From assembly GCA_013377115.1 (NCBI GenBank), contig JACAAW010000012.1, positions 1-41,980 of the forward strand: DNA of 41,980 nt, in the 5' to 3' direction. Below, piece by piece: positions 10,610-21,144 of this stretch (position 1 is its first letter; each line of letters begins with the position of its first letter). Under the pieces are notes generated by a model. It ran no database searches. It had not been told where the DNA came from and saw nothing but the letters and a program-made list of their open reading frames with translations. Source of the DNA: Bacteroidota bacterium. Lineage in GTDB: Bacteria > Bacteroidota > Bacteroidia > Bacteroidales > CG2-30-32-10. A program made the translations under genes and the position numbers.

Positions 10610-10779
10610 TGAAAGAAAAAATATGCCCGAAATGTGGAAAAACATTTGAATGTGCGCATTCAACTGATTGCTGGTGCATGAATATCAAACTTTCAAAAGA
10701 GGCCATTGAAAAAATCAAACAACTTTATCCAGATTGTTTGTGTGAAATATGCTTGAAAGAGTTTGAATCTGCAAATTAA
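10609..10779 (+). CDS. Cysteine-rich CWC family small protein (56 aa)
   Basis: ATG overlaps the folB stop (TAATG). Translation MKEKICPKCGKTFECAHSTDCWCMNIKLSKEAIEKIKQLYPDCLCEICLKEFESAN; below the size cutoff of the ORF track. Confidence 0.85.
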   Translation: MKEKICPKCGKTFECAHSTDCWCMNIKLSKEAIEKIKQLYPDCLCEICLKEFESAN

Positions 10780-10832
10780 ATAAATCTTTTTCGAGTTTTC
10801 TACCCAAGATTTTTTGAAAATTTAATTTTGCA

Positions 10833-10863
10833 TTTGCGTATTAAAAAAATTTAGGTAATTTTG
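10833..10863 (+). promoter_or_regulatory. Bacteroidetes-type promoter TTTG-N19-TAATTTTG for tRNA-Cys
   Basis: TTTG at 10833-10836, TAATTTTG at 10856-10863, spacing 19 nt; tRNA starts at 10881. Confidence 0.75.
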
Positions 10864-10880
10864 CATTTCAATTCAGAAAA

Positions 10881-10951
10881 GGTTTCTTGGCCGAGCGGCT
10901 AGGCACCGGTCTGCAAAACCGTCTACTCCGGTTCGAATCCGGAAGAAACCT
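10881..10951 (+). tRNA. tRNA-Cys(GCA)
   Basis: GGTTTCT/AGAAACC acceptor, T73 discriminator, anticodon loop CTGCAAA, TTCGAAT T-loop. Confidence 0.96.
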
Positions 10952-10959
10952 CGCAAAAC

Positions 10960-11005
10960 AACCCATAACTCCTTTACAAATAAGGTTTTATGGGTTTTTT
11001 ATTTT
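10960..11005 (+). terminator. Hairpin terminator after tRNA-Cys
   Basis: AACCCATAA (10960-10968) / TTATGGGTT (10988-10996), inner CCTT/AAGG stem, then T-rich tract. Confidence 0.75.
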
Positions 11006-11173
11006 TCAACAATACCTAATACGGTACCAAATCTTTTAAAATATAGGTTGAATTATGATTAAATTTGACCCAAATAAAGCGGATCTTAGATATTACTTAT
11101 CTATATAGTTATAAAAAGAACTGAAAGATGCCTTCAATTTAAAGTCATCAAATAATAATCAACAGATTCGCAA

Positions 11174-11689
11174 TTATTTGCTTTTTGGTCTGGCAAACAA
11201 AAACTGACTAATCAAAACAAAAACAATTGTAAAAATCGCACTTAGGAGCGTTTTTAGAATGGTGTGAAAAAAACCATTAAAACTAAATACTTCTAAAAAG
11301 AAGAAAAGAAAGTGATGGGTAAAAACCAAAATGGTTGTATAAGATAAAAACCATGTCAACCCTAAATCTCTAACAGAAGGCGCTTCTAGTTGCTCATAAT
11401 CTTTATTTGATGAAACACTGCTTATAACAGATGGTCTGATAAAGGCAATGAAAAGACATGCTATAAGATGCATTCCAACAGTATTTAAAAACATGTCTAT
11501 TGATATTCCCAGAAAAAATGCTGACAATAACAATAACCACTTAGGAGTTTCGAATGGCAATAATAAAATAAATAAAATATAAAAATAGGGATTTATCAGA
11601 CCTCCAAGTTGAATATTGTTTAATATTAAAACTTGTAATAAAATTACCAAAATCAACCTTCCGAAATTCCTTAAAACCAAACTAATCAT
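11174..11689 (-). CDS. mreD: Rod shape-determining protein MreD
   Basis: Small multi-TM protein directly downstream of mreC with an 8-bp overlap. Confidence 0.85.
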   Translation of the reverse strand: MISLVLRNFGRLILVILLQVLILNNIQLGGLINPYFYILFILLLPFETPKWLLLLSAFFLGISIDMFLNTVGMHLIACLFIAFIRPSVISSVSSNKDYEQLEAPSVRDLGLTWFLSYTTILVFTHHFLFFFLEVFSFNGFFHTILKTLLSAIFTIVFVLISQFLFARPKSK

Positions 11690-12512
11690 TTGGAACTCCT
11701 TCCTCGAGCAATCGTTGTTCGTCTTTTAATAAATTTTTAATCACATAAACGTAGGTAATGTTATTATAATCAACCTCAAACTTAATTTTTAAAGTATAAA
11801 AATTATCTCCTTTATTCACGTAATAATCATAAATTTTACCGATAAAAATGCCTTCAGGAAAAATACCAGAATAACCACTTGTTATGATAGTATCACCAAC
11901 CAAAGGTTTCACATGTGTTGGAATATCCTTTAAGAAACAAAATCGATAATCGTCACCTTCCCAAACAATAGTACCAATTTGTCCGTTTTTCTTAATTTTT
12001 GCAGAAATTTTACTGTCTTTATGTAATACAGAAATTACAGAACAAAAATTGGAAGTTACTTCTTTTACAATTCCCATCACTCCATTTGGGGTGATTACCG
12101 CCATGTCTTTCCTGATCCCTTGTCCAAAGCCTTTATTTAGGGTAATGTAATTATTTCGTTTATTTACCGAATTGCTGATTACTTTAGCGCTGATATATTC
12201 ATAATGCTGACGATATGTGGTATCGTTCTTTGTAAAAACTTTCTTGTCAGTAATAAGAAAAGAACTCTGCAACTGACTTCTATACCTAGCATTTTCTTCG
12301 GCTAAGTTTTTATTGATGGCTTTTAAAGAAAAGTATTCTGAAATATCTGCGTATCTGGAATATATTCCACCTGAAATTGAATTTGCAGAATTAATAAAAA
12401 ATGCTCTTTGGTAGGCATTATTTTGAAAAAACAATGCAAAGGCAATAAATTCAAGTATTATAAAAAGAAAGAAAAAGTATTGCTTCCAAATATATACAAA
12501 CAGATTACGCAT
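11682..12512 (-). CDS. mreC: Rod shape-determining protein MreC
   Basis: Single TM, coiled coil, NKGFGQGIRKDMAVITPNGVMGIV; follows mreB. Confidence 0.93.
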   Translation of the reverse strand: MRNLFVYIWKQYFFFLFIILEFIAFALFFQNNAYQRAFFINSANSISGGIYSRYADISEYFSLKAINKNLAEENARYRSQLQSSFLITDKKVFTKNDTTYRQHYEYISAKVISNSVNKRNNYITLNKGFGQGIRKDMAVITPNGVMGIVKEVTSNFCSVISVLHKDSKISAKIKKNGQIGTIVWEGDDYRFCFLKDIPTHVKPLVGDTIITSGYSGIFPEGIFIGKIYDYYVNKGDNFYTLKIKFEVDYNNITYVYVIKNLLKDEQRLLEEGVPND

Positions 12513-12570
12513 AAAAAAGTGATCGGTTTTGTTTTTTTAAATTGTAAGCAAAAGTACAGATTTTAAATTT

Positions 12571-13593
12571 CTATTTTATTAAGAAAGTAAACTTATCAAA
12601 GTTTTTAAGTGCGATTCCTGTTCCTCTAGCAACTGCTCTTAAAGGATCATCGGCAATATGAACTCTTAGTTTTGTTTTAATAGAAATTCTTTTATCCAAT
12701 CCTCTTAACATTGAACCACCACCAGCTAAATAAATTCCAGTATTATAAATGTCAGCAGAAAGCTCTGGAGGAGTCATTTCTAATGCATTTAAAATCGCAG
12801 CTTCAATTTTTGTGATTGATTTATCTAGAGCGTGGGCAATTTCAGCATAATTTACCAAAATTTCTTTTGGAATACCTGTTAGCATATCTCTTCCGTGAAC
12901 AGCATAGTCGGGTGGAGGATTATCTATATCAGCCATCGCTGCACCAACTTCAATTTTGACTCTTTCTGCAGTTCTCTCTCCAATATGAATGTTATGTTGT
13001 TTACGCATATATTCTTCAATATCGCTATTAAAATCATCACCAGCAATACGAATAGATTTATTACAAACAATTCCTCCAAGAGCAATAACAGCAATTTCGC
13101 TGGTACCACCACCAATATCAATAACCATATTACCTGTAGGCTCTAGAACATCGATTCCAATACCAATCGCAGCTGCCATAGGTTCGTGAATTAATCGTAC
13201 TTCTTTTGCTCCAGCTTGCTCGGCAGAATCTCTAACGGCACGTTCTTCAACTTCGGTAATACCAGAAGGAATACAAATTACCATTTTCAATGAAGGTGGA
13301 AATAATGACTTTTTTGGCGAAATCATTTTAATAAGTTCTCTAATCATGTGCTCTGCTGATTGAAAATCTGCAATAACACCATCTCTTAAAGGACGAACTG
13401 TTTTTATATTTTCGTGAGTTTTTCCATGCATCATCATCGCTTTTTTACCCACAGCGATAATTTTTCCAGAAGAACGCTCAATAGCAACAATTGAAGGCTC
13501 ATCCACAACTACTTTATCATTATGTATAATAATGGTATTGGCTGTTCCTAAGTCGATTGCGATTTCCTTAGTTAAAAAAGAAAAAAGTCCCAT
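12571..13593 (-). CDS. mreB: Rod shape-determining protein MreB
   Basis: EIAIDLGTANTIIIHND, IHEPMAAAIGIGIDV, GNMVIDIGGGTSEIAVI actin-fold motifs. Confidence 0.98.
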   Translation of the reverse strand: MGLFSFLTKEIAIDLGTANTIIIHNDKVVVDEPSIVAIERSSGKIIAVGKKAMMMHGKTHENIKTVRPLRDGVIADFQSAEHMIRELIKMISPKKSLFPPSLKMVICIPSGITEVEERAVRDSAEQAGAKEVRLIHEPMAAAIGIGIDVLEPTGNMVIDIGGGTSEIAVIALGGIVCNKSIRIAGDDFNSDIEEYMRKQHNIHIGERTAERVKIEVGAAMADIDNPPPDYAVHGRDMLTGIPKEILVNYAEIAHALDKSITKIEAAILNALEMTPPELSADIYNTGIYLAGGGSMLRGLDKRISIKTKLRVHIADDPLRAVARGTGIALKNFDKFTFLIK

Positions 13594-13610
13594 CTTTTTT
13601 TTATTAAATA

Positions 13611-15140
13611 TTAATGTTTAAAATGTCTAAAACCTGTTGTTACCATTGCCATATTGTTATTATCGCAATAGCTTATTGAATCTTTATCATTTATTGAGCC
13701 GCCTGGCTGTATTACTGCTTTTATTCCAGATTCTTTTGCTATTTCCACACAATCAGGAAAAGGAAAAAATGCATCCGAAGCCATAACTGCTCCTTTTAAA
13801 TCAAAATTAAATTGATTTGCTTTTGCTATTGCTTGTCTTAATGCATCAACCCTTGACGTTTGTCCAACTCCACTGGCAAATAATTGCTTATTCTTTGCCA
13901 AAACAATTGCATTCGACTTTGTATGCTTCACTAAAATATTTGCAAATTGTAAATCAATTTTTTCTTGCTCACTTGGCGAAAGCTTGGTAACTACCGTCAT
14001 TTCTGACAAATCCTCTACTTTTGTATCCTTTGCCTGTTCAATAACTCCGTTCAATAATGACTTGAATTGTCTATTTGGCAGAATGTCAAATGATTTAGAT
14101 TGCAAAATTATTCTATTTTTCTTTACTTTCAGTATTTCTAAGGCATTATTTTCATATCCTGGTGCAACAATTATTTCGAAAAATAATTTATTGATCTCTT
14201 CAGCAGTTTTTTCATCAATAATTGCGTTGGTAATTATCACTCCTCCGAAGGCTGAAATTGGGTCTCCAGCAAGTGCATCAAGCCATGCATCTATTAATTT
14301 AGGGCGACAAGCCAATCCGCAAGCATTGTTGTGTTTAATAATTGCTAAGGTGGTTTCACTGAAGTCTGCGATCAAATTCATGGCAGCATCAACATCCAGT
14401 AAATTATTATAAGAAAGTGCTTTTCCGTGCAATTGTTCAAACATTTCATTAATGTCGCCATAAAAAACGCCTTCCTGATGAGGATTTTCGCCGTATCTTA
14501 AAACTGTTCCATTACCAAGGCTTTGTTTGAAACACTTTTCTTCTTGGTCTTTATTGAAATAGTTAAAAATTGCGGTGTCATAATGTGAGGAAACATTAAA
14601 AGCTTGTTTGGCAAAATATCTTCTATCAGAAATTTCAGAATTTCCTTGTTTTTCATTTAATAGGTTAAACAAATCTGAATAATATTTTGAAGATGGAACA
14701 ATTACAACGTCGTTATAATTTTTTGCTGCTGCTCTGATTAATGAAATGCCACCAATATCAATTTTTTCAATAATATCTTCATCTTTTGCTCCCGAAGCAA
14801 CGGTTTCCTCGAAAGGATATAAATCAACAATTACCAAATCAATTCCAGAAATATCGTATTCTCCAATTTGAACTTTATCTTGCTCATTATCTCTGCGATA
14901 TAATATTCCACCCATCACTTTTGGATGTAATGTTTTTACTCTGCCACCTAAAATTGAAGGGTATGAAGTTAAGGATTCCACGGTTATTGCAGGAATTCCT
15001 AAATTTTTAATAAAATCATAAGTTCCGCCTGTTGAAATAATTTCAACTCCCAAATCATTAAGTTTTCTAACAATTCCCTCTAAATTATCTTTGTAAAAAA
15101 CCGAAATTAATGCCCTCTTAATTTTTCTTGCGTTTTCCAT
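13611..15140 (-). CDS. purH: Bifunctional AICAR transformylase/IMP cyclohydrolase
   Basis: RALISVFYKDNLEGIVRKL, GGRVKTLHPKVMGGIL, RYGENPHQ, NNACGLA, ASDAFFPFPD. Confidence 0.97.
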   Translation of the reverse strand: MENARKIKRALISVFYKDNLEGIVRKLNDLGVEIISTGGTYDFIKNLGIPAITVESLTSYPSILGGRVKTLHPKVMGGILYRRDNEQDKVQIGEYDISGIDLVIVDLYPFEETVASGAKDEDIIEKIDIGGISLIRAAAKNYNDVVIVPSSKYYSDLFNLLNEKQGNSEISDRRYFAKQAFNVSSHYDTAIFNYFNKDQEEKCFKQSLGNGTVLRYGENPHQEGVFYGDINEMFEQLHGKALSYNNLLDVDAAMNLIADFSETTLAIIKHNNACGLACRPKLIDAWLDALAGDPISAFGGVIITNAIIDEKTAEEINKLFFEIIVAPGYENNALEILKVKKNRIILQSKSFDILPNRQFKSLLNGVIEQAKDTKVEDLSEMTVVTKLSPSEQEKIDLQFANILVKHTKSNAIVLAKNKQLFASGVGQTSRVDALRQAIAKANQFNFDLKGAVMASDAFFPFPDCVEIAKESGIKAVIQPGGSINDKDSISYCDNNNMAMVTTGFRHFKH

Positions 15141-15310
15141 AAATTAACTAAAATACATTTTAACCAAATAACCTAATAAAATATTACGTTATTAATTGTT
15201 TATTACTAATTTTACAACTCCTTTTAGTTAAGGATTTTTTTACGAACAAAGATTCGTTTTTGTTACCAAAAACTTAACTAATTTTTTTTTGCAAAATTAG
15301 ATAAAATAAA

Positions 15311-16555
15311 ATGTTGTTTATAAGATTATTACGAGAAAGTTATTTATTTGCGTTAAACGCAATAATAGTAAATAAATTAAGAACTATTCTTTCTCTATTA
15401 GGCATTACAATTGGAATTTTTGCAATTATTTCCGTCTTCACCATTGTTGATTCTATGAAAACTTCCATTCAAACAAGTATAGAATCTCTTGGAAATAATG
15501 TTTTATATGTGCAAAAATGGCCATGGTCATTTGGGTCGGATTATCCTTGGTGGAAATATATGAATCGACCAGTTCCCTCATTAGAAGATTTAGATGAAAT
15601 TCAGAAAAGAAGCAGCTATACTGATGTTGCAGTTTTTATGATCAATACTTCCAAAACAGTTGAATATCAAAACAACAGTCTTGAAAACGCTGCAGTTGTT
15701 GCTGCAACACAAGACTTTGATAAAGTTTCTGCTTTTGAACTTAGCGAAGGACGATATTTTTCCAATTCAGAATCGAATGGTGGAAAACCTGTGGCAATTA
15801 TTGGAAGCGACATTGCAGAAAATTTGTTTCCAAATATGGATCCTTTAGATAAGGACATAAAAATGTTTGGAAGAAAACTAAATGTTGTTGGTGTTTTTAA
15901 AAAGGAAGGTTCTAATTTTTTTGGTAATTCTTCTGATAATCAAGTTTTGGTTCCTTTAAGTTACGCTCGTAATGTAATTGATATCAAATTCGAAGGTTTC
16001 GATCCAATGATTATGGTCAGAGCAAAAAAAGGAATTTCCAATGAAGAATTAAAAGATGAACTTACTGGAATTATGCGTTCTATTAGGAAATTGAAACCTG
16101 CAGCTGATGATGATTTTGCCCTCAATGAAACCAGTTTATTATCTAAAGGATTTGAAGAATTATTTGGCGTTATTGCCCTTGCTGGTTGGATAATTGGTGG
16201 TTTCTCTATTCTGGTTGGAGGTTTTGGAATCGCGAATATTATGTTCGTCTCAGTTAAAGAACGTACAAGTATCATCGGAATTCAGAAATCTCTAGGGGCT
16301 AAAAACTATTTTATTTTATTCGAATTTTTATTTGAATCAATTATCCTTTGTTTATTTGGTGGTGCACTTGGTTTGTTTATCGTTTATATGGGAACCGTTG
16401 TTGTCTCAAGCATGTTAGACATGGATTTGGTTCTTACCCAAGGCAACATTCTTTTGGGACTTTTTGTTTCAGCAATTATTGGACTGGTTTCTGGATTCAT
16501 TCCTGCATATTCTGCATCAAGATTGGATCCAGTTGAAGCCATTCGTGCCAATTAG
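15311..16555 (+). CDS. ABC transporter permease (MacB/FtsX family)
   Basis: LRTILSLLGITIGIFAIISVFTIVDSM, periplasmic MacB_PCD domain, C-terminal FtsX domain ending in ASRLDPVEAIRAN. Confidence 0.93.
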   Translation: MLFIRLLRESYLFALNAIIVNKLRTILSLLGITIGIFAIISVFTIVDSMKTSIQTSIESLGNNVLYVQKWPWSFGSDYPWWKYMNRPVPSLEDLDEIQKRSSYTDVAVFMINTSKTVEYQNNSLENAAVVAATQDFDKVSAFELSEGRYFSNSESNGGKPVAIIGSDIAENLFPNMDPLDKDIKMFGRKLNVVGVFKKEGSNFFGNSSDNQVLVPLSYARNVIDIKFEGFDPMIMVRAKKGISNEELKDELTGIMRSIRKLKPAADDDFALNETSLLSKGFEELFGVIALAGWIIGGFSILVGGFGIANIMFVSVKERTSIIGIQKSLGAKNYFILFEFLFESIILCLFGGALGLFIVYMGTVVVSSMLDMDLVLTQGNILLGLFVSAIIGLVSGFIPAYSASRLDPVEAIRAN

Positions 16556-16572
16556 TTTAAATTTCAAATATT

Positions 16573-18090
16573 ATGAGTAAAAAAGCACTTTTAATTATCA
16601 TGGATGGTTGGGGCGAAGGAAATAAATCCAAGTCTGATGTTATTGCCAATGCTGATATTCCATTTATAAAAAGTTTATATAAAACCACACCCCACTCTCA
16701 ATTATTAACTTGTGGTGAAGATGTTGGATTACCCGACGGACAAATGGGAAATTCAGAAGTTGGACATTTGAACATTGGTGCGGGAAGAATCGTTTATCAG
16801 GATTTGGTGAAAATCAATCTTGCTTGTCGTGACAATTCAATTTCTTCAAATCCAGTTTTAGTTGAAGCATTCAATTACGCTAAAGAAAATAATAAAGCAG
16901 TCCATTTTTTAGGATTGATTTCTGATGGTGGCGTTCATTCCCAGACCCAGCATTTGATGAAACTTTGCGATGTTGCAAAAGATTTCGGATTGGAAAATGT
17001 TTTTATTCACGTTTGCACAGATGGAAGAGATACCGATCCCAAAAGTGGTTTGGGATATGTCGCCGAATTGGAAAAACATCTGGAAAATTCAACTGGAAAA
17101 ATAGCCACACTTATTGGAAGGTATTATACCATGGATCGCGATAAACGCTGGGAAAGAGTAAAATTTGGATATGATTTGATGGTACATGCTATCGGGAAAA
17201 AAGCCAATCATGTTCAAAATGCAATTCAAGAATCTTATGATGAAGGAATAACTGATGAGTTTATTAAACCGATCGTTTTCACTGACGAAAAAGGAAATCA
17301 CCTCACAAAGATTCAGAAAGATGACGTTTTTATTTGTTTCAATTTCAGAACTGATAGATTGAGAGAAATCACCACCGTCCTCACCCAAAAAGACATGCCA
17401 GATTTTCAAATGGAAACCATTCCACTTCATTATCTTACCATGACTCGTTATGATGAATCTTTTAAAAATATTAACATTATTTTCCCTAATCATGATGTCA
17501 CCAATACTTTGGGAGAAGTGATTTCAAATGCAGGCAAAAAACAAATCAGAATTTCTGAAACTGAGAAATATCCTCACGTTACATTTTTCTTTAATGGTGG
17601 ACGTGAAGAACCTTTCGAAGGCGAAAGCCGAATAATGATTCCTTCACCAAAAGTAGCAACTTACGATTTAAAACCATCAATGAGCGCTATCGAGGTAAAA
17701 GACGCCATTATCCCTGAAATAATAAAAGGAGAAGCTGATTTTATTTGTTTAAATTTTGCAAACTCTGATATGGTTGGTCATACCGGAATTTATCCTGCAA
17801 TCAAAGAAGCGGTTGAAACAGTTGATAAATGCATTCATGAAATCGCTAACATTGCGTCCAAAAAAGGATATTCGATTTTAATAACCGCAGATCATGGAAA
17901 TGCAGATTATGCAATAAATGATGATGGCTCACCAAATACTGCACATTCTTTAAATCCAGTTCCCTGCTTTTTAATTGATCCTGATTATAAAACAATCAAA
18001 AATGGCAGACTATCTGATTTAGCTCCAACAATTCTTACAATTCTTGGAATTGAAATTCCCAAAGAAATGGACGGTAATGTCTTGATTTAG
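16573..18090 (+). CDS. gpmI: 2,3-bisphosphoglycerate-independent phosphoglycerate mutase
   Basis: LLIIMDGWGEG, GQMGNSEVGHLNIGAGRIVYQDL, TADHGNAD. Confidence 0.97.
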   Translation: MSKKALLIIMDGWGEGNKSKSDVIANADIPFIKSLYKTTPHSQLLTCGEDVGLPDGQMGNSEVGHLNIGAGRIVYQDLVKINLACRDNSISSNPVLVEAFNYAKENNKAVHFLGLISDGGVHSQTQHLMKLCDVAKDFGLENVFIHVCTDGRDTDPKSGLGYVAELEKHLENSTGKIATLIGRYYTMDRDKRWERVKFGYDLMVHAIGKKANHVQNAIQESYDEGITDEFIKPIVFTDEKGNHLTKIQKDDVFICFNFRTDRLREITTVLTQKDMPDFQMETIPLHYLTMTRYDESFKNINIIFPNHDVTNTLGEVISNAGKKQIRISETEKYPHVTFFFNGGREEPFEGESRIMIPSPKVATYDLKPSMSAIEVKDAIIPEIIKGEADFICLNFANSDMVGHTGIYPAIKEAVETVDKCIHEIANIASKKGYSILITADHGNADYAINDDGSPNTAHSLNPVPCFLIDPDYKTIKNGRLSDLAPTILTILGIEIPKEMDGNVLI

Positions 18091-18167
18091 AAAGTTATCT
18101 ATTTTTTTTAAGATTTGTTGAATTTTTGTACTACTTTTTATACCTTTACCACTAAATTATTTTTACT

Positions 18168-19931
18168 ATGCAGAAAAGGTGGGTGGTTAAAAACCAGGGA
18201 GATAGCGAGCTTGTCAAACAATTAGCATCAGAATTAAACATCAATTATATTCTTGCCAATTTATTGGTGCAACGAAATATTAAAACTTATCAAGAAGCAA
18301 AGTCTTTTTTCAGACCACAATTAGCCGACTTACACGATCCTTTCTTAATGAAGGACATGGATAAAGCAATTAAGCGAATTGAACAAGCAATTCTTAAAAA
18401 AGAAAAAATTCTTATTTATGGTGATTATGATGTTGATGGAACAACTGCTGTTGCTTTAGTTTTTTCCTTTTTTAAAAAATTATTCAAAAACAATATCGAT
18501 TATTATATCCCAGACAGATATAAAGAAGGTTATGGTATTTCAATTGCAAGCATTGATTTTGCTGAAGAAAACGACTTCAAACTTATTATTTCCCTAGACT
18601 GTGGAATAAAAGCCGTTGAACAAGTTAAATATGCAAATAGTAAAAAAATTGATTTTATTATTTGTGATCATCATCGTCCAGGCGATGAACTTCCCCCTGC
18701 TGCAGCAGTTTTGGATGCAAAAAGACATGATTGTACTTATCCGTTTAAAGAATTATCTGGTTGTGGAGTTGGATTTAAACTAATTTGTGCTTTTGCAGAA
18801 AAAAATAAAATCCCATTTTCAGAAGCTGAACAATATCTTGATTTAGTAGCGATATCAATTGCTTCCGACATTGTTCCAATTTTAGGCGAAAACAGAATTC
18901 TTGCTTACTATGGTTTAAAACTTGTGAATACTGTTCCAAGACCTGGAATTGAAGCTATTTTAGAATTTTCAAACATAAAAAGAAAAGTTGAAACTCCTGA
19001 AACTCTCAAAAATCCTAGCAACTGCATTTTTAATCGCGAATTATCAATTAACGATTTGGTTTTTCTTATTGGACCTAGGCTCAATGCTGCAGGCCGAATT
19101 GAAAATGGAAAAAGCTCCGTTGAACTTCTAATTTCAGAAGAATTTAGCTTGGCTGCTGAACTTGGTCTGGGCATTAATTCAAGCAATAACGAACGCCGAA
19201 ACCTTGATACTTCAATAACTCAGCAAGCAATTAATATGATTTTGGCAGATTCTTCATTGATGAATGGAAAATCTACAGTTATTTTTCACCCTGACTGGCA
19301 TAAAGGTGTTGTTGGAATTGTTGCTTCCAGACTTACGGAAACTTATTATCGTCCAACCATTGTTCTCACTCAATCCAATGGCTTAATTACTGGCTCTGCC
19401 CGTTCAATTAAAGATTTCGACATTTACGATGCCATTGACGAATGCAGCGATTTGCTCGAACATTTTGGTGGTCATAAATATGCCGCAGGACTTTCTCTTA
19501 AACCTGAAAACCTTGCAGCTTTTAGGAAGAGATTTGAAGAAATCGTTATTAATACCATTACTGACGAGATGCTTACTCCAGAAATTGAAATTGACGAATG
19601 TATCAATCTAAATGAAATTACTCCCAAATTCTACGACGTTCTGAAACAATTTGCTCCTTTCGGACCAGAAAATATGGCACCTGTTTTTCAAACAAATACC
19701 GTAATTGATAAAGGCTATGCCAGATTGGTTGGTAGTAATCATTTAAAATTAAGCGTTTCTCAACCAGGTTATACCGAAAAATATTTCGGAGCCATTGCTT
19801 TTCAACAAGCAGAACATTTGCCTTATATTTCTAAAAAAATCCCTTTTAACATCTGTTATCATATTGATGAAAACGAATGGAATGGCATGACCTCCCTTCA
19901 ACTGAATGTTAAAGACATAAAACTTCACTAA
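18168..19931 (+). CDS. recJ: Single-stranded-DNA-specific exonuclease RecJ
   Basis: YGDYDVDGTTAVAL, DHH motif (ICDHHRPG), GPRLNAAGRIENG, FGGHKYAAGLS. Confidence 0.96.
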   Translation: MQKRWVVKNQGDSELVKQLASELNINYILANLLVQRNIKTYQEAKSFFRPQLADLHDPFLMKDMDKAIKRIEQAILKKEKILIYGDYDVDGTTAVALVFSFFKKLFKNNIDYYIPDRYKEGYGISIASIDFAEENDFKLIISLDCGIKAVEQVKYANSKKIDFIICDHHRPGDELPPAAAVLDAKRHDCTYPFKELSGCGVGFKLICAFAEKNKIPFSEAEQYLDLVAISIASDIVPILGENRILAYYGLKLVNTVPRPGIEAILEFSNIKRKVETPETLKNPSNCIFNRELSINDLVFLIGPRLNAAGRIENGKSSVELLISEEFSLAAELGLGINSSNNERRNLDTSITQQAINMILADSSLMNGKSTVIFHPDWHKGVVGIVASRLTETYYRPTIVLTQSNGLITGSARSIKDFDIYDAIDECSDLLEHFGGHKYAAGLSLKPENLAAFRKRFEEIVINTITDEMLTPEIEIDECINLNEITPKFYDVLKQFAPFGPENMAPVFQTNTVIDKGYARLVGSNHLKLSVSQPGYTEKYFGAIAFQQAEHLPYISKKIPFNICYHIDENEWNGMTSLQLNVKDIKLH

Positions 19932-19932
19932 A

Positions 19933-21120
19933 ATGAACGAGATTATTTCAAAAATTAACGAATTATCACAAAAATACAGTGATTATACGGCGGAAAACCT
20001 ATCTAAATTAGTTAAAATTAAATCCGTCAGCCTACAAGAAAAAGATGTTCAGCTCGAACTCAAAAGACAAATGGAAGAAGCTGGATTTGACGAAGTTCGC
20101 ATTGATGGACTCGGAAACGTTATCGGCAGAATTGGCAATGGAAGCCGCATTCTCGCAATCGACGGTCATATGGATACCGTTGATGTTGGAAACATCGATA
20201 ACTGGGATTTCGACCCTTTCTCTGGCGAAATTAAAGACGGATTTGTTCATGGCAGAGGAACCGTGGACCAAGAAGGCGGACCTGCTGCCGCTGTAACCAG
20301 TGGTAGAATATTAAAAGAACTTGGTTTCGATAAAGACCTTACAGTTTATGTTGTTGGAAGCGTTATAGAAGAAGATTGCGACGGACTTTGCTGGAAATAC
20401 CTTATTGAAGAGGAAAAGTTAAAACCAGATTTTGTAATCAGCACCGAACCAACCAACCTCAACATTTATCGTGGTCACAGAGGTAGAATGGAAATTGTTG
20501 TTAAATTTAAAGGCATCTCTTGTCATGGTAGTGCGCCAGAACGTGGTAAAAACGCCATTTATATGGCCGCAAAAGCTGCTCTAGAAATCGAAAAATTAAA
20601 CGAAAGAATTCAATCTGATGATTTCCTTGGAAAAGGAACTGTTACCATTTCAGAAATTAAATCTGGTAGTCCTTCTTTATGTGCTGTGGCTGATTATGCT
20701 CAATTTCATCTTGACAGAAGATTAACCTGGGGCGAAACTAAAGAATCTGCTGTTGCCGAAATAGAAGCTATTGTTAAAGAATTTGATGCAAAAGTTGAAG
20801 TTCTTTATTACGAAGAAACTGCTTATACCGGACTAAAATACGGTATGGAAAAATATTATCCAACCTGGAAAATTGAAGAAAACAATCCTGCAGTCGTTGC
20901 TGGAGTTCAAGCTTTCGAAGCTTTATTCAACAAAAAACCGATCATTGATAAATGGACTTTTTCAACCAATGGAATTGCAACCAATGGAATTCATAAAATT
21001 CCTACTATTGGATTTGGACCAGGAAATGAAGTTTTGGCTCATGCACCAAACGAAAAAGTTCCAGTTAGCGATTTAGTTGCTGCATCAGCATTTTATGCTG
21101 CTTATGCATATTTAATTTAA
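19933..21120 (+). CDS. ygeY: YgeY family M20 hydrolase of the selenium metabolism-linked type
   Basis: M20 metal-binding motifs (AIDGHMDTVDVG, EEDCDG), ISTEPTNLNIYRGHRGRMEI; adjacent ygeW-, xdh- and ygfK-like genes. Confidence 0.88.
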   Translation: MNEIISKINELSQKYSDYTAENLSKLVKIKSVSLQEKDVQLELKRQMEEAGFDEVRIDGLGNVIGRIGNGSRILAIDGHMDTVDVGNIDNWDFDPFSGEIKDGFVHGRGTVDQEGGPAAAVTSGRILKELGFDKDLTVYVVGSVIEEDCDGLCWKYLIEEEKLKPDFVISTEPTNLNIYRGHRGRMEIVVKFKGISCHGSAPERGKNAIYMAAKAALEIEKLNERIQSDDFLGKGTVTISEIKSGSPSLCAVADYAQFHLDRRLTWGETKESAVAEIEAIVKEFDAKVEVLYYEETAYTGLKYGMEKYYPTWKIEENNPAVVAGVQAFEALFNKKPIIDKWTFSTNGIATNGIHKIPTIGFGPGNEVLAHAPNEKVPVSDLVAASAFYAAYAYLI

Positions 21121-21144
21121 AGAATTATTATAAAATTTACGATT

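Noticed and set aside
11055-11215. Broken plus-strand frame MIKFDPNKADLRYYLSI* ... KELKDAFNLKSSNNNQQIRNYLLFGLANKN
   Set aside because: Needs stops to be skipped and overlaps the mreD end; insufficient evidence for a pseudogene.
13984-14412. 142-aa plus-strand ORF
   Set aside because: Antisense to purH; no recognisable protein features.
17089-17493. 134-aa minus-strand ORF
   Set aside because: Antisense shadow of gpmI.
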